Made by a program: the position numbers and the translations under genes. DNA of 64,000 nucleotides from Haladaptatus halobius. Its GTDB lineage: Archaea; Halobacteriota; Halobacteria; Halobacteriales; Haladaptataceae. Below the pieces are notes generated by a model, which did not search any database, was not told the origin of the DNA, and saw only the letters and a program-made list of their open reading frames with translations. The DNA lies in NCBI RefSeq assembly GCF_020618475.1, contig NZ_CP085340.1, forward strand, positions 372,001 through 436,000, written 5' to 3'. Each line of letters opens with the position of its first letter. Position 1 is the first letter of the stretch. Below, in pieces: positions 52,859 to 61,425 of this stretch.

Positions 52859-53203
52859 TCAGTCGCTGAGAAAGGAGGACTCGCCCCTCGTCTTTTCTTC
52901 GTCGGTTTGAGAAGAACCCTCCAACCAAGGACAGATGGACATCACCAGATGAGCGATTTTCGATGTCCAAGACGGAGATTCCGACTTTCGTTGTAGCATT
53001 GTAACGTGATCATCTATCTTCGCCAGTCGTTGCTCGATATCTTCTTCAAAATGTGTCAGAGTATCTCGATCGATATGTGGATTCTTTCGGAAGCGTTCCA
53101 AATCCGATCTAATATCGAGTAAAGTGCGTGCTCGTTCTTCTGGGTCTTGGTTTGCCGCTCGATCCAACCGTCGTTTGATGTGATTAACTAAAGACTTCTT
53201 CAT
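52859..53203 (-). CDS. Hypothetical coiled-coil protein
   Basis: 114 residues. Basic start KKSLVNHIKRRLDRAANQDP, then helical ERARTLLDIRSDLERFRKNP, LTHFEEDIEQRLAKIDDHVT, and a short hydrophobic stretch IAHLVMSICPWL (about 85-96). No family recognised. Confidence 0.5.
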   Translation of the reverse strand: MKKSLVNHIKRRLDRAANQDPEERARTLLDIRSDLERFRKNPHIDRDTLTHFEEDIEQRLAKIDDHVTMLQRKSESPSWTSKIAHLVMSICPWLEGSSQTDEEKTRGESSFLSD

Positions 53204-53759
53204 CGTTCCCCCACCCGGTGCTAATGCTGTGGATAGTGATCAGTGGCAACCCGGTGTAACCGCATACCAGGTAAGCTATTATCCATTAAATTTCTACTGG
53301 TAGATTCGACGGTTTTATCCTGATCGATATGATTCTATATTCTTCAAAATTCCCGTGAAAACGATTACAACATATCTCATGCGTGTATACTCACTAATGC
53401 TGATTCTCTATTTTAACGATCTCACATAGATTCACAATTGGTTCGATCGCTGCTGTCGCTCGTGTTTTCACTTTCAGCGGTTCGGTTCTGGCACTAAATA
53501 AACAAAATAATTACAAGAAAAACTTCCGAGATACATATATACACAGTTATATATGTGGGTATGGCTCACACTGTATCGAAATTGTTTTCTAATTTCCGCT
53601 GTTGACTCCCGCGTATCACTCTAGAATTCAGGGAGATATTCTTTGGGAGACTGTTCGAGTTTGAGACCAACGCAAGCGTATATCCTTGGTCTCTCAGTCA
53701 ATATTTTCCATCGAGTGGCCACACCCGTACTCGGCGAATAGCTCTCGCGTTACACTGTT
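53204..53759. other. Non-coding stretch
   Basis: AT-rich intergenic DNA of about 550 bases before polymerase fragment 4. No gene, tandem repeat or clear hairpin seen. A short alternating ATATATACACAGTTATATAT-like run is at 53536-53555. Confidence 0.45.
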
Positions 53760-53762
53760 CCG

Positions 53763-54323
53763 ATGCGGGATTCGGATGTTGGTGCGTTGACGAAGTACTT
53801 TGGGAAGGTCGCTGGTGAAGGCGAATACAAGTATCGAGGGATCGAGTGCCGCCAGCGGAGCTCGCCATCGTATATTGATGAAGCGCAGAAAGCGTTGATT
53901 CGAGCGGTGGATGAGTACCGTGACCCAGAGGCGGTTTGTGAGGAATTGCGGTCGTGGGTGGATCGGCTCGAGCGTGGGGCGGTCGATCCGAGTGAGTTGG
54001 TGATCACGAATCGTGTTTCGAAAAAACGGGAGGACTACACGCAGTCGACGCGGAGTGTGACGGCATTAGAGCGGGCGGCTGATTTGGGACTAGCGCGGTC
54101 GCCGGGACAGAGTGTGTCGTACGTGGTGGTGGACGATGCAAAGCAGTCGCGTGAGCGGGTAATGTTGGCAAGTGAGGAGCCAACTGAGTATGATGTTGGA
54201 TTCTATCGGGAGTTGTTGATTCGGGCGGCAGTGAGTGTATTGTCACCCCTAGGCTGGCGTGAATCGGATATTGAGCAGGAGTTAGGACAGTATACTGAGT
54301 CGAGTTTGGCGTCGTTCGGGTGA
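53763..54323 (+). pseudogene. Family B polymerase C-terminal fragment 4
   Basis: MRDSDVGALTKYFGKVAGEG, YRGIECRQRSSPSYIDEAQK, EAVCEELRSWVDRLERGAVD, through to ESDIEQELGQYTESSLASFG and a stop. 186 codons, uninterrupted, no palm domain. The tail is of the same type as fragment 1. No IS-like motif directly follows. Confidence 0.75.
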
Positions 54324-54467
54324 AACTGCTATTCGATTGCTGTGATCTTCGTCCATTCGGTGCTCATCACATTTGATTATTTCTCGCGTTTCTACGGGTT
54401 TGAAATCAGTACTGATTAATTTCTATTGACAGAATATTTTTTGCGCGTCCATGGTTAGCGTAGAGGT

Positions 54468-57293
54468 GTGAGTTCGTCCGTGCCATCACCTGCGACTGTG
54501 CTTGACGTATTCGACACTCTCGGTTCACCAGGCACACCGGTGACCACCACAGAGGTCGCCGACGAATTCGACTGCACTGATCGGACGATCTACAACAAAT
54601 TGGACGCACTTGTCGATGAAGGCGTGCTCGAAACGAAAAAGGTCGGTGCTCGGGGACGGGTGTGGTGGCGACCATCCAATGGGATTCAATGCCATGATTC
54701 CACCGATGGTATCGAACATCCGCATAGAGCACTTGAGTCAGCGGTTGACCAGCTGTACAAGCGTGACCTGAGCGCGGTCTACACGCTCGATGCAGACCTC
54801 CGACTTACATACCTCAACGAACGAGCTGAAGCGTGGCTCGGCATCACTGAATCTGAGGTGCGTGGCGAGTTTATTTGGGATGTCTTTGAGTACGATGAGT
54901 CCGCCGATGAAGCGTTTCATGACGCTCTCGATTCCCAGGACCTGGCACATTTCGTGACATCTTTCGACCAATGTGGCCGGTGGTTCGACATTAACGTTTA
55001 TCCCTCTGACTCTGGCCTCTCCATCTATTTTACCGATATCACTGAGCGCAAGAAGGCCGAGAAGGATCTGCGCAAGCGGGCCGAGCTGGATGCCTTCCGC
55101 ATCACGCTCACTGACGAACTCCGCCCGATAGCCGACCCCGTCGAGATTCAACACGAGGCCGCCCGCGTCCTCGGCGAGCAGCTGGATGTTGACCGCGCCT
55201 ATTACAGCGAGGTTCTCGCAGATGAAAACACAAACCTCGTTCACGCCGACTATTACGGAGGAGATGTCCCATCCGTTGTCGGCGAGCACCAGCTTGACGA
55301 GTATGGCGAGTACGTCGTAGACGGGTTTCAGACTGGTGACACCCTGGTGGTAAATGACGTTGCGACCGATTCAGAGCTGCGCGGCGAGGAACGAGCCGCG
55401 TACCAGGAAATGGAAATCACTTCATGCATCGGCGTCCCACTTGTTAAGAACAGTCAACTCACTGCATATTTCGTCGTCACTCAGTCGACGCCTCGAGAGT
55501 GGACGGAGACCGAAATCGCGATGGTCGAAGAGACGGCCGAACGCACGTGGGCGGCGGTCGAGCGCGCTCGCGCCGAACAAGCTCTACGTGAGAATGAGGA
55601 GCGATTGCGGCAGGCCAGTGAATCCCTCGAACGACTCAACACCGCGAGCCGCGAGCTGATAGACGCCAATACGGAGACGATCAGCGACCGCGTCGCCGAA
55701 CTCACGAGGGACGTTCTCAGCGTGGAGTACGCCGCGCTCTGGCGCTACGATGAGGCGGCTGGCGAACTCCGAGAGGACACTAGTCACACAGCCCTAGAGA
55801 CAGACTCCGATGCGGTTCGACTACCAGACGAATTCTCCGACCAGGTCTGGCAGACGTTCATCGGCGACGATCTCGACGTCGACAACGACCTCAACGTCCC
55901 CGAGAGTATGTCGTCGAAGCCGCCACTGCGAAGTCGTGTGCTCGTTCCACTGGGGAGACACGGCGTCATCTGTGCTGGCTCGACTCGACCCAAGATGTTC
56001 GACGAGCGGACAGTCGACCTCGTGGAAACGGTCGCGGCGACCATCGAAACCGCGTGGGACCGCGCCGACAGCGAACAGGAGTTGCTGCGGCGAAACGAGG
56101 AATTGACACGTCTCGACCAGCTCAACACGCTCATTCGAGCGATTGATCAGGCACTTGTGCAGGCTGGTACGGTCACCGAGATCGACCAGTCCGTCTGTGA
56201 GCGACTCGCAGATTCCGATCTCTACGAGTTTGCGTGGATCGGCGAATTCGATGCTGTCAGGGGAACGGTTGAACCACGGCAGTGGGCTGGTATCGATAGT
56301 AGTATTGTCGAGGATCGCACGATTACTATTGGCGACAGTACGACGGACCAAAATCCTGTGGCCACCGCGGTGCGTACTCGGGACACGCAGATCGTTGCCG
56401 ATATTGCCACTGATCGGCGAATTGGGTCATGTCGGGAAGACATTCTCGAGCAAGGTGCCCGTTCGTGCATCAGTATACCGTTGGAATATGAGGAAACATT
56501 GTATGGCGCTCTAACCGTCTATGCCGCTCAGCCACACCCCGAAGAACGCAATCAGCGTGTCTTAGATGAACTTGGGCAAACGGTTGCGCATGCAATTAAC
56601 GCTGCCGAAAAACAAGAGACCGTCCAAACGGACAATGTCGTCGAACTTACGATCCAGATCCAGGAGCCAGGAACGGTGCTCGCACGACTTGCTCGAAATG
56701 CCGATGTACAGCTCCAATTCAAGGGTATCGTTCCTGTTGGAAACGGTTCTTCGCACGTGTTTTTCACAGGGAGTCAGACGGCAGCTGATACTATTCAGAC
56801 TGCTGGAACGAACCTCGCTGCCATCACAACGATCGCTCGTATCGCCGAGCACGGTGAGAATTGCCTGTTCAGAGTGACCGTGTCTGGCTCACCGCTTGCT
56901 TCACAGCTTGCCACCCAGAAAGGCGCAGTACGCACGCTCACATTCGATAGAACCGCTGCAATTGCAGTCGTGGATCTTCCCTCGACCACTGACGTTCGGA
57001 CGTATATCGATGATCTCCAACGTACCTATTCCTCGGTGAAGCTTACGTCACGTCGGTCGTGTGACCGTTTGCCCGAATCAGTTCAAGATGTTCCGATGGC
57101 GATCAAAGAGCCACTCACCGACCGTCAAGAAGGCGTGCTTAAACTTGCGTACCTGAGTGGATTTTTCGAATCACCACGGGAGAGTACTGGCCAAGAGATT
57201 GCGGATATGCTGGACGTTTCCCCCCCGACATTTACACAGCACCTCCGGGCGGCCCAGCAGAAGGTCTTCGCACTTGCTTTCGACAAGGAGTGA
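54468..57293 (+). CDS. Bat-like multidomain sensor regulator (wHTH-PAS-GAF-GAF-GAF-BAT-HTH)
   Basis: 941 residues, GTG start. Order: winged helix (10-65; TTEVADEFDCTDRTIYNKLD), PAS (90-180; YTLDADLRLTYLNERAEAWL), GAF 1 (195-350; DVDRAYYSEVLADENTNLVH, ITSCIGVPLVKNSQL), coiled linker, GAF 2 (370-525), GAF 3 (545-700; QGARSCISIPLEYEETLYGA), BAT domain (715-860), and C-terminal HTH_10 (885-941; LTDRQEGVLKLAYLSGFFES, SPPTFTQHLRAAQQ). A soluble one-component regulator related to bacterio-opsin activator, sensing redox, light or small ligands. Extra N-terminal wHTH means two DNA-binding ends. Confidence 0.92.
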   Translation: MSSSVPSPATVLDVFDTLGSPGTPVTTTEVADEFDCTDRTIYNKLDALVDEGVLETKKVGARGRVWWRPSNGIQCHDSTDGIEHPHRALESAVDQLYKRDLSAVYTLDADLRLTYLNERAEAWLGITESEVRGEFIWDVFEYDESADEAFHDALDSQDLAHFVTSFDQCGRWFDINVYPSDSGLSIYFTDITERKKAEKDLRKRAELDAFRITLTDELRPIADPVEIQHEAARVLGEQLDVDRAYYSEVLADENTNLVHADYYGGDVPSVVGEHQLDEYGEYVVDGFQTGDTLVVNDVATDSELRGEERAAYQEMEITSCIGVPLVKNSQLTAYFVVTQSTPREWTETEIAMVEETAERTWAAVERARAEQALRENEERLRQASESLERLNTASRELIDANTETISDRVAELTRDVLSVEYAALWRYDEAAGELREDTSHTALETDSDAVRLPDEFSDQVWQTFIGDDLDVDNDLNVPESMSSKPPLRSRVLVPLGRHGVICAGSTRPKMFDERTVDLVETVAATIETAWDRADSEQELLRRNEELTRLDQLNTLIRAIDQALVQAGTVTEIDQSVCERLADSDLYEFAWIGEFDAVRGTVEPRQWAGIDSSIVEDRTITIGDSTTDQNPVATAVRTRDTQIVADIATDRRIGSCREDILEQGARSCISIPLEYEETLYGALTVYAAQPHPEERNQRVLDELGQTVAHAINAAEKQETVQTDNVVELTIQIQEPGTVLARLARNADVQLQFKGIVPVGNGSSHVFFTGSQTAADTIQTAGTNLAAITTIARIAEHGENCLFRVTVSGSPLASQLATQKGAVRTLTFDRTAAIAVVDLPSTTDVRTYIDDLQRTYSSVKLTSRRSCDRLPESVQDVPMAIKEPLTDRQEGVLKLAYLSGFFESPRESTGQEIADMLDVSPPTFTQHLRAAQQKVFALAFDKE

Positions 57294-57389
57294 CGCAATC
57301 TCTCTATTTCAGTATTTAGGTGCTCTATTGACTTCTATTTCATTATCGTGGTAGAAAGTCCTTGTAACATCCCTCTCTAAATAGAGCTA

Positions 57390-57779
57390 ATGACTAAGCA
57401 CACTTCCAGCGAGAATCGGTCAGTCGATCTTGAAAAGAGACTCCGAGAAGACCGAGTCGGATATGACCCAGAGACAGAGACCTATTACGCTCAATACGAT
57501 ATAGAGAATGTCGATGAATTAACGACCTCGATCACTCGATCAGTGTCTGCAGTCACGGGGGACCCACCTCAGGAGTTCGGCCCATTATACGATGTAATCG
57601 ATCCGGACGCACTCGAAGATTTGTTTGATAAATTTAGACGTAACGCACCCGACCACGGTGGGGTGTATGTCACCTTTAAGTTCGCATCATGTGAAATAGC
57701 AGTCAGCTGGGATGGTGAGATTCAAATCACCCCGCCACAGGACGTGTCATCGGCAATATCAGACTGCGGCCAAGTCTGA
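57390..57779 (+). CDS. HalOD1 output-domain protein
   Basis: 129 residues. N-terminal charged part (LEKRLREDRVGYDPETETYY), then TSITRSVSAVTGDPPQEFGP LYDVIDPDALEDLFDKF and GVYVTFKFASCEIAVSWDGE, the HalOD1 fold. It is 97 bases after the Bat-like sensor on the same strand and 5 bases from the end of the convergent DUF7344 gene; HalOD1/DUF7344 neighbours are common in haloarchaea. Confidence 0.8.
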   Translation: MTKHTSSENRSVDLEKRLREDRVGYDPETETYYAQYDIENVDELTTSITRSVSAVTGDPPQEFGPLYDVIDPDALEDLFDKFRRNAPDHGGVYVTFKFASCEIAVSWDGEIQITPPQDVSSAISDCGQV

Positions 57780-57783
57780 GTGC

Positions 57784-58176
57784 CTAATCTAGCCGGTACT
57801 CATCGAGATACGTCAGCAGCGATTCAACTCGCGGGTCGTTACGATAGCGGATTGTCTTCGTCCGTTTGTCAAACTCGATGAGTCCAATATTAGCAAGTTT
57901 CGGAAGATGATGGTGGAAGAGCGTGACTTCAATCTCGTCAAGAGAATCCGCCTTGTTGCCATGCTCTCGCGCTGCGATATCTTCGACCAGTTACTGTATC
58001 GTCGCACTGTTGGACGATCCGTTGGATAGGTAAGCGAGCACGCAGCGTCTTCGTCGGTTAGCGAGGACCGCGAAGAAATGACCAGGGACGTCATGGAACG
58101 AGGTGTCTTGGTGGTTGGTCTGTTCCTCCCGGGATGGTGGGCCTGTATCGTCGTTTTCAGTGGGAAAGTCAGTCAA
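57784..58176 (-). pseudogene. DUF7344 winged-helix protein with in-frame stop
   Basis: HDVPGHFFAVLANRRRRCVL AYLSNGSSNSATIQ, TAA at 57991-57993, then LVEDIAAREHGNKADSLDEI EVTLFHHHLPKLANIGLIEF DKRTKTIRYRNDPRVESLL. Together this is a complete haloarchaeal DUF7344 winged helix. The stop cuts it before the recognition helix (HHHLPKLANIG). Confidence 0.78.
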
Positions 58177-58360
58177 TATCTGCTAGCTTAACCTGATTCT
58201 ACAAAACTACTTGGGCAACTCACAGGAAGCAATTGGTGTGTTCTCACGGGCGTTACGAAAGCCACGTGGATAGATTGGCTCGGTATTCCTGACAAGTTCG
58301 CTGTCGATATCGATGTCTGTTCTGTCATACGATTCTCGTTCATCGTCGATAGGAGGTTGG

Positions 58361-58460
58361 TTACAACGTTGTAATAGAGGGGGATCGCGTTTGCGATCCC
58401 CTCCGTTTTGCAGAAAATGACGCACTCCACAGTAACCGTACAACCGTTACCACCATGTGT
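58361..58460. promoter_or_regulatory. Palindrome/hairpin element (copy 3)
   Basis: Begins with the perfect palindrome TTACAACGTTGTAA (58361-58374), then the perfect hairpin AGGGGATCGC-GTTT-GCGATCCCCT, then CCACAGTAACCGTACAACCG. Related to 36510-36706 and, more distantly, 22893-23143. The interval 58177-58612 has no other gene I can support. Confidence 0.5.
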
Positions 58461-58612
58461 CACCGCCAACGTGGTGTGACTCTCATAGGTGTTATCGCTC
58501 TCTGGAGAAAGAGAACACGTCGGGCATTCTGGTAGTCACCTCTTGTGGGATATTGGCACTGTGATGGGTGTCGATATCGTAATAGGTTTCGAAGATGATT
58601 GTGTAGCATGTA

Positions 58613-59764
58613 CTAAATTGGATACACCGGCGTGACGTGCCGGCTGATCTGGGGCCATACGACGCGTTGTACATCCCCCTGCCATTGGATGATAACCGGC
58701 GTCTGGCCCACTTGCTCACCCGTGTCAGGATCGATTTGAAACCGGCCGAAGAATGCCGTGAAGTTCGCTGCTTCCGCTGTAGCCAGTAACTGTTGTTGAT
58801 CGATAGTTCTCGAGGTAGGATCGTAGGCGTCTCCCAGAGCGATACATGTCTGGATGACAATTCCTGTAGCGAATGCTTGAACGGCTGGATAGTCTGAGGG
58901 CTGCACAGCGGTCGTTTCTAAGATGTTCACAATGTCTGTTGGTGAGGGGCCGTACTCGGGAGTAAACGTGGGAGTGGGCTCCCATTGACTGGGCCCGCAT
59001 ACGCCGTGGGCCGTCTCGCCGAGCTGTTCGCCGAACGCTGAGATACCGGCTGCCACCGCCCCGATTGCTTTTATATCGATATCGTGGATTACCAGTTCGC
59101 GCACGAGCCGGACATCGTCTTCGAACGATCCCGCCGAGAGCACCACGTCCGGCTCGACGTCACGAAGGGAATCGACAAGCAACGCAGTATCATCCAGCGG
59201 TGGCTCCCACGGGTGTTCCTTGGCGATAGCAAAGTCCAAGTCACGTGCTCGAACTTTCGCACCGGAGGCAACTGCCTCGCCGAACGAACCGCTTCTCGAC
59301 CAACACAGTGCAATCCGCGACGCTGATCGATCCAATTGACGAATTAGTTCGAGCAAGCCATGGAAATATCGGCTTGCCGGTGCGAGAATGCTGACAAGCC
59401 ACTGGAAGCCCTCATCGTAGAGTGCGTCGGTTGCGCCGCTGTGATTCCAGAGAACCGTTTCGTGGGTGTCAGCGACAGGTGCTGCGGCTAGCGTCAGTGA
59501 GCTAGCGTATGGGCCGAGCAGGATGTCGATCTTGTCATCTCGAAGTAGCCGTTTTGTCAGGCGCTCGGTAACAGCTGGCCGACTTTCATCGTCGTAGTGG
59601 ATTAACTCAAGTGCCACTCGTTGCCCGTCATTAACCCTGACCCCACCACGCTCGTTCGCCCAGCGAATCCACTGTTTGATCCCTGTGAGTACTTGTATTC
59701 CCTGACGACTGAACCGGCCACTTTGAGAAACGGGTAAGCCGACGGTGAGGGAGGTGGAAGTCAC
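58613..59764 (-). CDS. Periplasmic-binding-protein-like protein without signal
   Basis: 383 residues of the Peripl_BP_6 (Leu/Ile/Val-binding) family: LTVGLPVSQSGRFSRQGIQV, DDESRPAVTERLTKRLLRDD, IDILLGPYASSLTLAAAPVA, YPAVQAFATGIVIQTCIALG. Haloarchaeal ABC solute-binding proteins normally have a Tat signal and lipobox; this one begins directly with the first beta strand, so it may be a cytoplasmic ligand sensor, as in AmiC-type proteins. No permease or ATPase genes follow. Could sense a ligand for a partner; unproven. Confidence 0.85.
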   Translation of the reverse strand: MTSTSLTVGLPVSQSGRFSRQGIQVLTGIKQWIRWANERGGVRVNDGQRVALELIHYDDESRPAVTERLTKRLLRDDKIDILLGPYASSLTLAAAPVADTHETVLWNHSGATDALYDEGFQWLVSILAPASRYFHGLLELIRQLDRSASRIALCWSRSGSFGEAVASGAKVRARDLDFAIAKEHPWEPPLDDTALLVDSLRDVEPDVVLSAGSFEDDVRLVRELVIHDIDIKAIGAVAAGISAFGEQLGETAHGVCGPSQWEPTPTFTPEYGPSPTDIVNILETTAVQPSDYPAVQAFATGIVIQTCIALGDAYDPTSRTIDQQQLLATAEAANFTAFFGRFQIDPDTGEQVGQTPVIIQWQGDVQRVVWPQISRHVTPVYPI

Positions 59765-59878
59765 GGAGAGTCACTCCAATCATTGAGACTGGATCGTTTA
59801 TTCTTGGGCACCGACACAGTGAGTACAATAGCCACGAAATCAAAGTATTCAGTAAACGATTCGTTCATGGAGAACCGA

Positions 59879-60271
59879 TCACTCATGACACTCCTCATAG
59901 ACGAAAAGCAGGTTCCGTAGATTGAACCCATCACCATGTTTGTGTTCAACGCGACGATCGTAGAGCGGAATGAGATTCAGTTGTGGGTTCGTAAACGCGG
60001 GCTCGACGGTCCAATCGAGAAGCCACGCGCGATCGTGGAACCAGATCTGATCACCGATAGTGTTAAACACACGTATCAGCATCTCACGTACACGTTTCGA
60101 CCCTGTCTCCTCCTGGGTTTCTTCACTGGAGAATTCGTAGGTCGCGGTGATAGGAATTGTGCCATCGCGGAAGGCCTGCTCTCGAGCGAGGTAGATACAT
60201 TTCACGCCTGCCTCGCGGAGGTGTACAACGAGTTCATCCGGCGTCAGCACAGCGTTCGATTCCCAAACCAT
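59879..60271 (-). CDS. Hypothetical protein
   Basis: 130 residues: SNAVLTPDELVVHLREAGVK, IYLAREQAFRDGTIPITATY, VREMLIRVFNTIGDQIWFHD, LDWTVEPAFTNPQLNLIPLY. Soluble, mixed alpha/beta, no motif recognised. It precedes the binding-protein-like gene on the same strand by 114 bases and may belong with it. Confidence 0.55.
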   Translation of the reverse strand: MVWESNAVLTPDELVVHLREAGVKCIYLAREQAFRDGTIPITATYEFSSEETQEETGSKRVREMLIRVFNTIGDQIWFHDRAWLLDWTVEPAFTNPQLNLIPLYDRRVEHKHGDGFNLRNLLFVYEECHE

Positions 60272-60597
60272 GGTAGAGATTCACGTGCCAGCCAATAAAG
60301 GAAGTATCCCCTCTGAAATGCACCTTTAGTATTTGCTGGGTGTAAATCCAGTGATACACCAAATGGTCTCCTTTACAATCCTCCTGAAGCCGACAATCTG
60401 CGACATCTGGCGACATCGAGATCACCGAAACGCGGAAAGCCTAATCTGCGATAATCGAAGTCATCCTACTATCACAGAAACGAGGATGATTGAGTACATC
60501 GCAGGCAAATAGCGGCCCCAGCGGGCATGCACTAATGATAAGTATGCTATCGCGAATGATGAGATTCGTGGTCGACTGAATTGACGTTACTTGTATC
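60272..60597. other. Non-coding stretch
   Basis: No gene or repeat seen; it leads into polymerase fragment 5. Confidence 0.4.
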
Positions 60598-61086
60598 GGG
60601 GGAATCGAGTGTCGCCAACGGAGTACGCCGTCGTATATCGATGAGGCGCAGAAAGAGCTGATTCAAGCGGTGGGTGAGTACCGTGATCTAGAGGCGGTTT
60701 GTGAGGTGTTGCGGTCGTGGGTTGATCGGCTTGAACGTGGGGCGGTCGATCCAAGTGAGTTGGTGATCACGAATCGGGTTTCGAAAAATCGGGAGGAGTA
60801 CACGCAGTCGACACGGAGTGTGGCAGCATTGGAGCGGGCGGCAGATTTGGGGTTGGCTCGTGCGCCTGGTCAGAATGTGTCGTATGTGGTGGTTGACGAT
60901 GCAAAGCGCTCGCGTGAGCGGGTGATGTTAGCAAGTGAGGAGTTAACCGAGTATGATGTTGGGTTGTATCGGGAGTTGTTGGTTCGTGCAGCAGCGAGTG
61001 TGATATCGCCGTTAGGGTGGCGTGAGAAATGTATTGAGCAATTCCTATCGAGTTACGACGAAATCAGTCTCAAATCGTTTCTCTAA
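60598..61086 (+). pseudogene. Family B polymerase C-terminal fragment 5
   Basis: GIECRQRSTPSYIDEAQKEL, EAVCEVLRSWVDRLERGAVD, NRVSKNREEYTQSTRSVAAL, ending CIEQFLSSYDEISLKSFL. No start; about 160 codons. Its tail and ~100 bases of 3' DNA match fragment 2 (33488 onward), showing that those two share a more recent origin. Confidence 0.75.
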
Positions 61087-61425
61087 CGAGTACAAGTTTA
61101 GAAGAGGGATCTGTTGCACGCCTGCATCTCCATAGAACCAAAAAATCATGCCTATGTCGAAACTCTCAATCAGTGATGCATTCCTGATATCGTACTGAAT
61201 AGAGGGCGCATAGTCCGCACGGTAGCTGTCGGTTGCTCCACCATGACCCAGTCGAACTGCTGAAATCAGTCCGGTCCCCGGCGGGACGGGGCCAGTGCGA
61301 AATAGGTAACCCGCCAAAATTTTATTTTGTGCTGTCACGGAGAATTATTTTTTATATAAAAATATAATATCCTATTAACCAATAAGGATATTTTTATACA
61401 TTGGATCAGTGGGTCTACTCGTTTC
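61087..61425. other. Intergenic with IS-end-like motif
   Basis: ACTGAATAGAGGGCGCATAG (61193-61212) resembles the element-end motifs at 30146 and 30705. Then a very AT-rich tract (61320-61400, TTATTTTTTATATAAAAATA) that probably holds the promoter of the nuclease gene. Confidence 0.4.
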
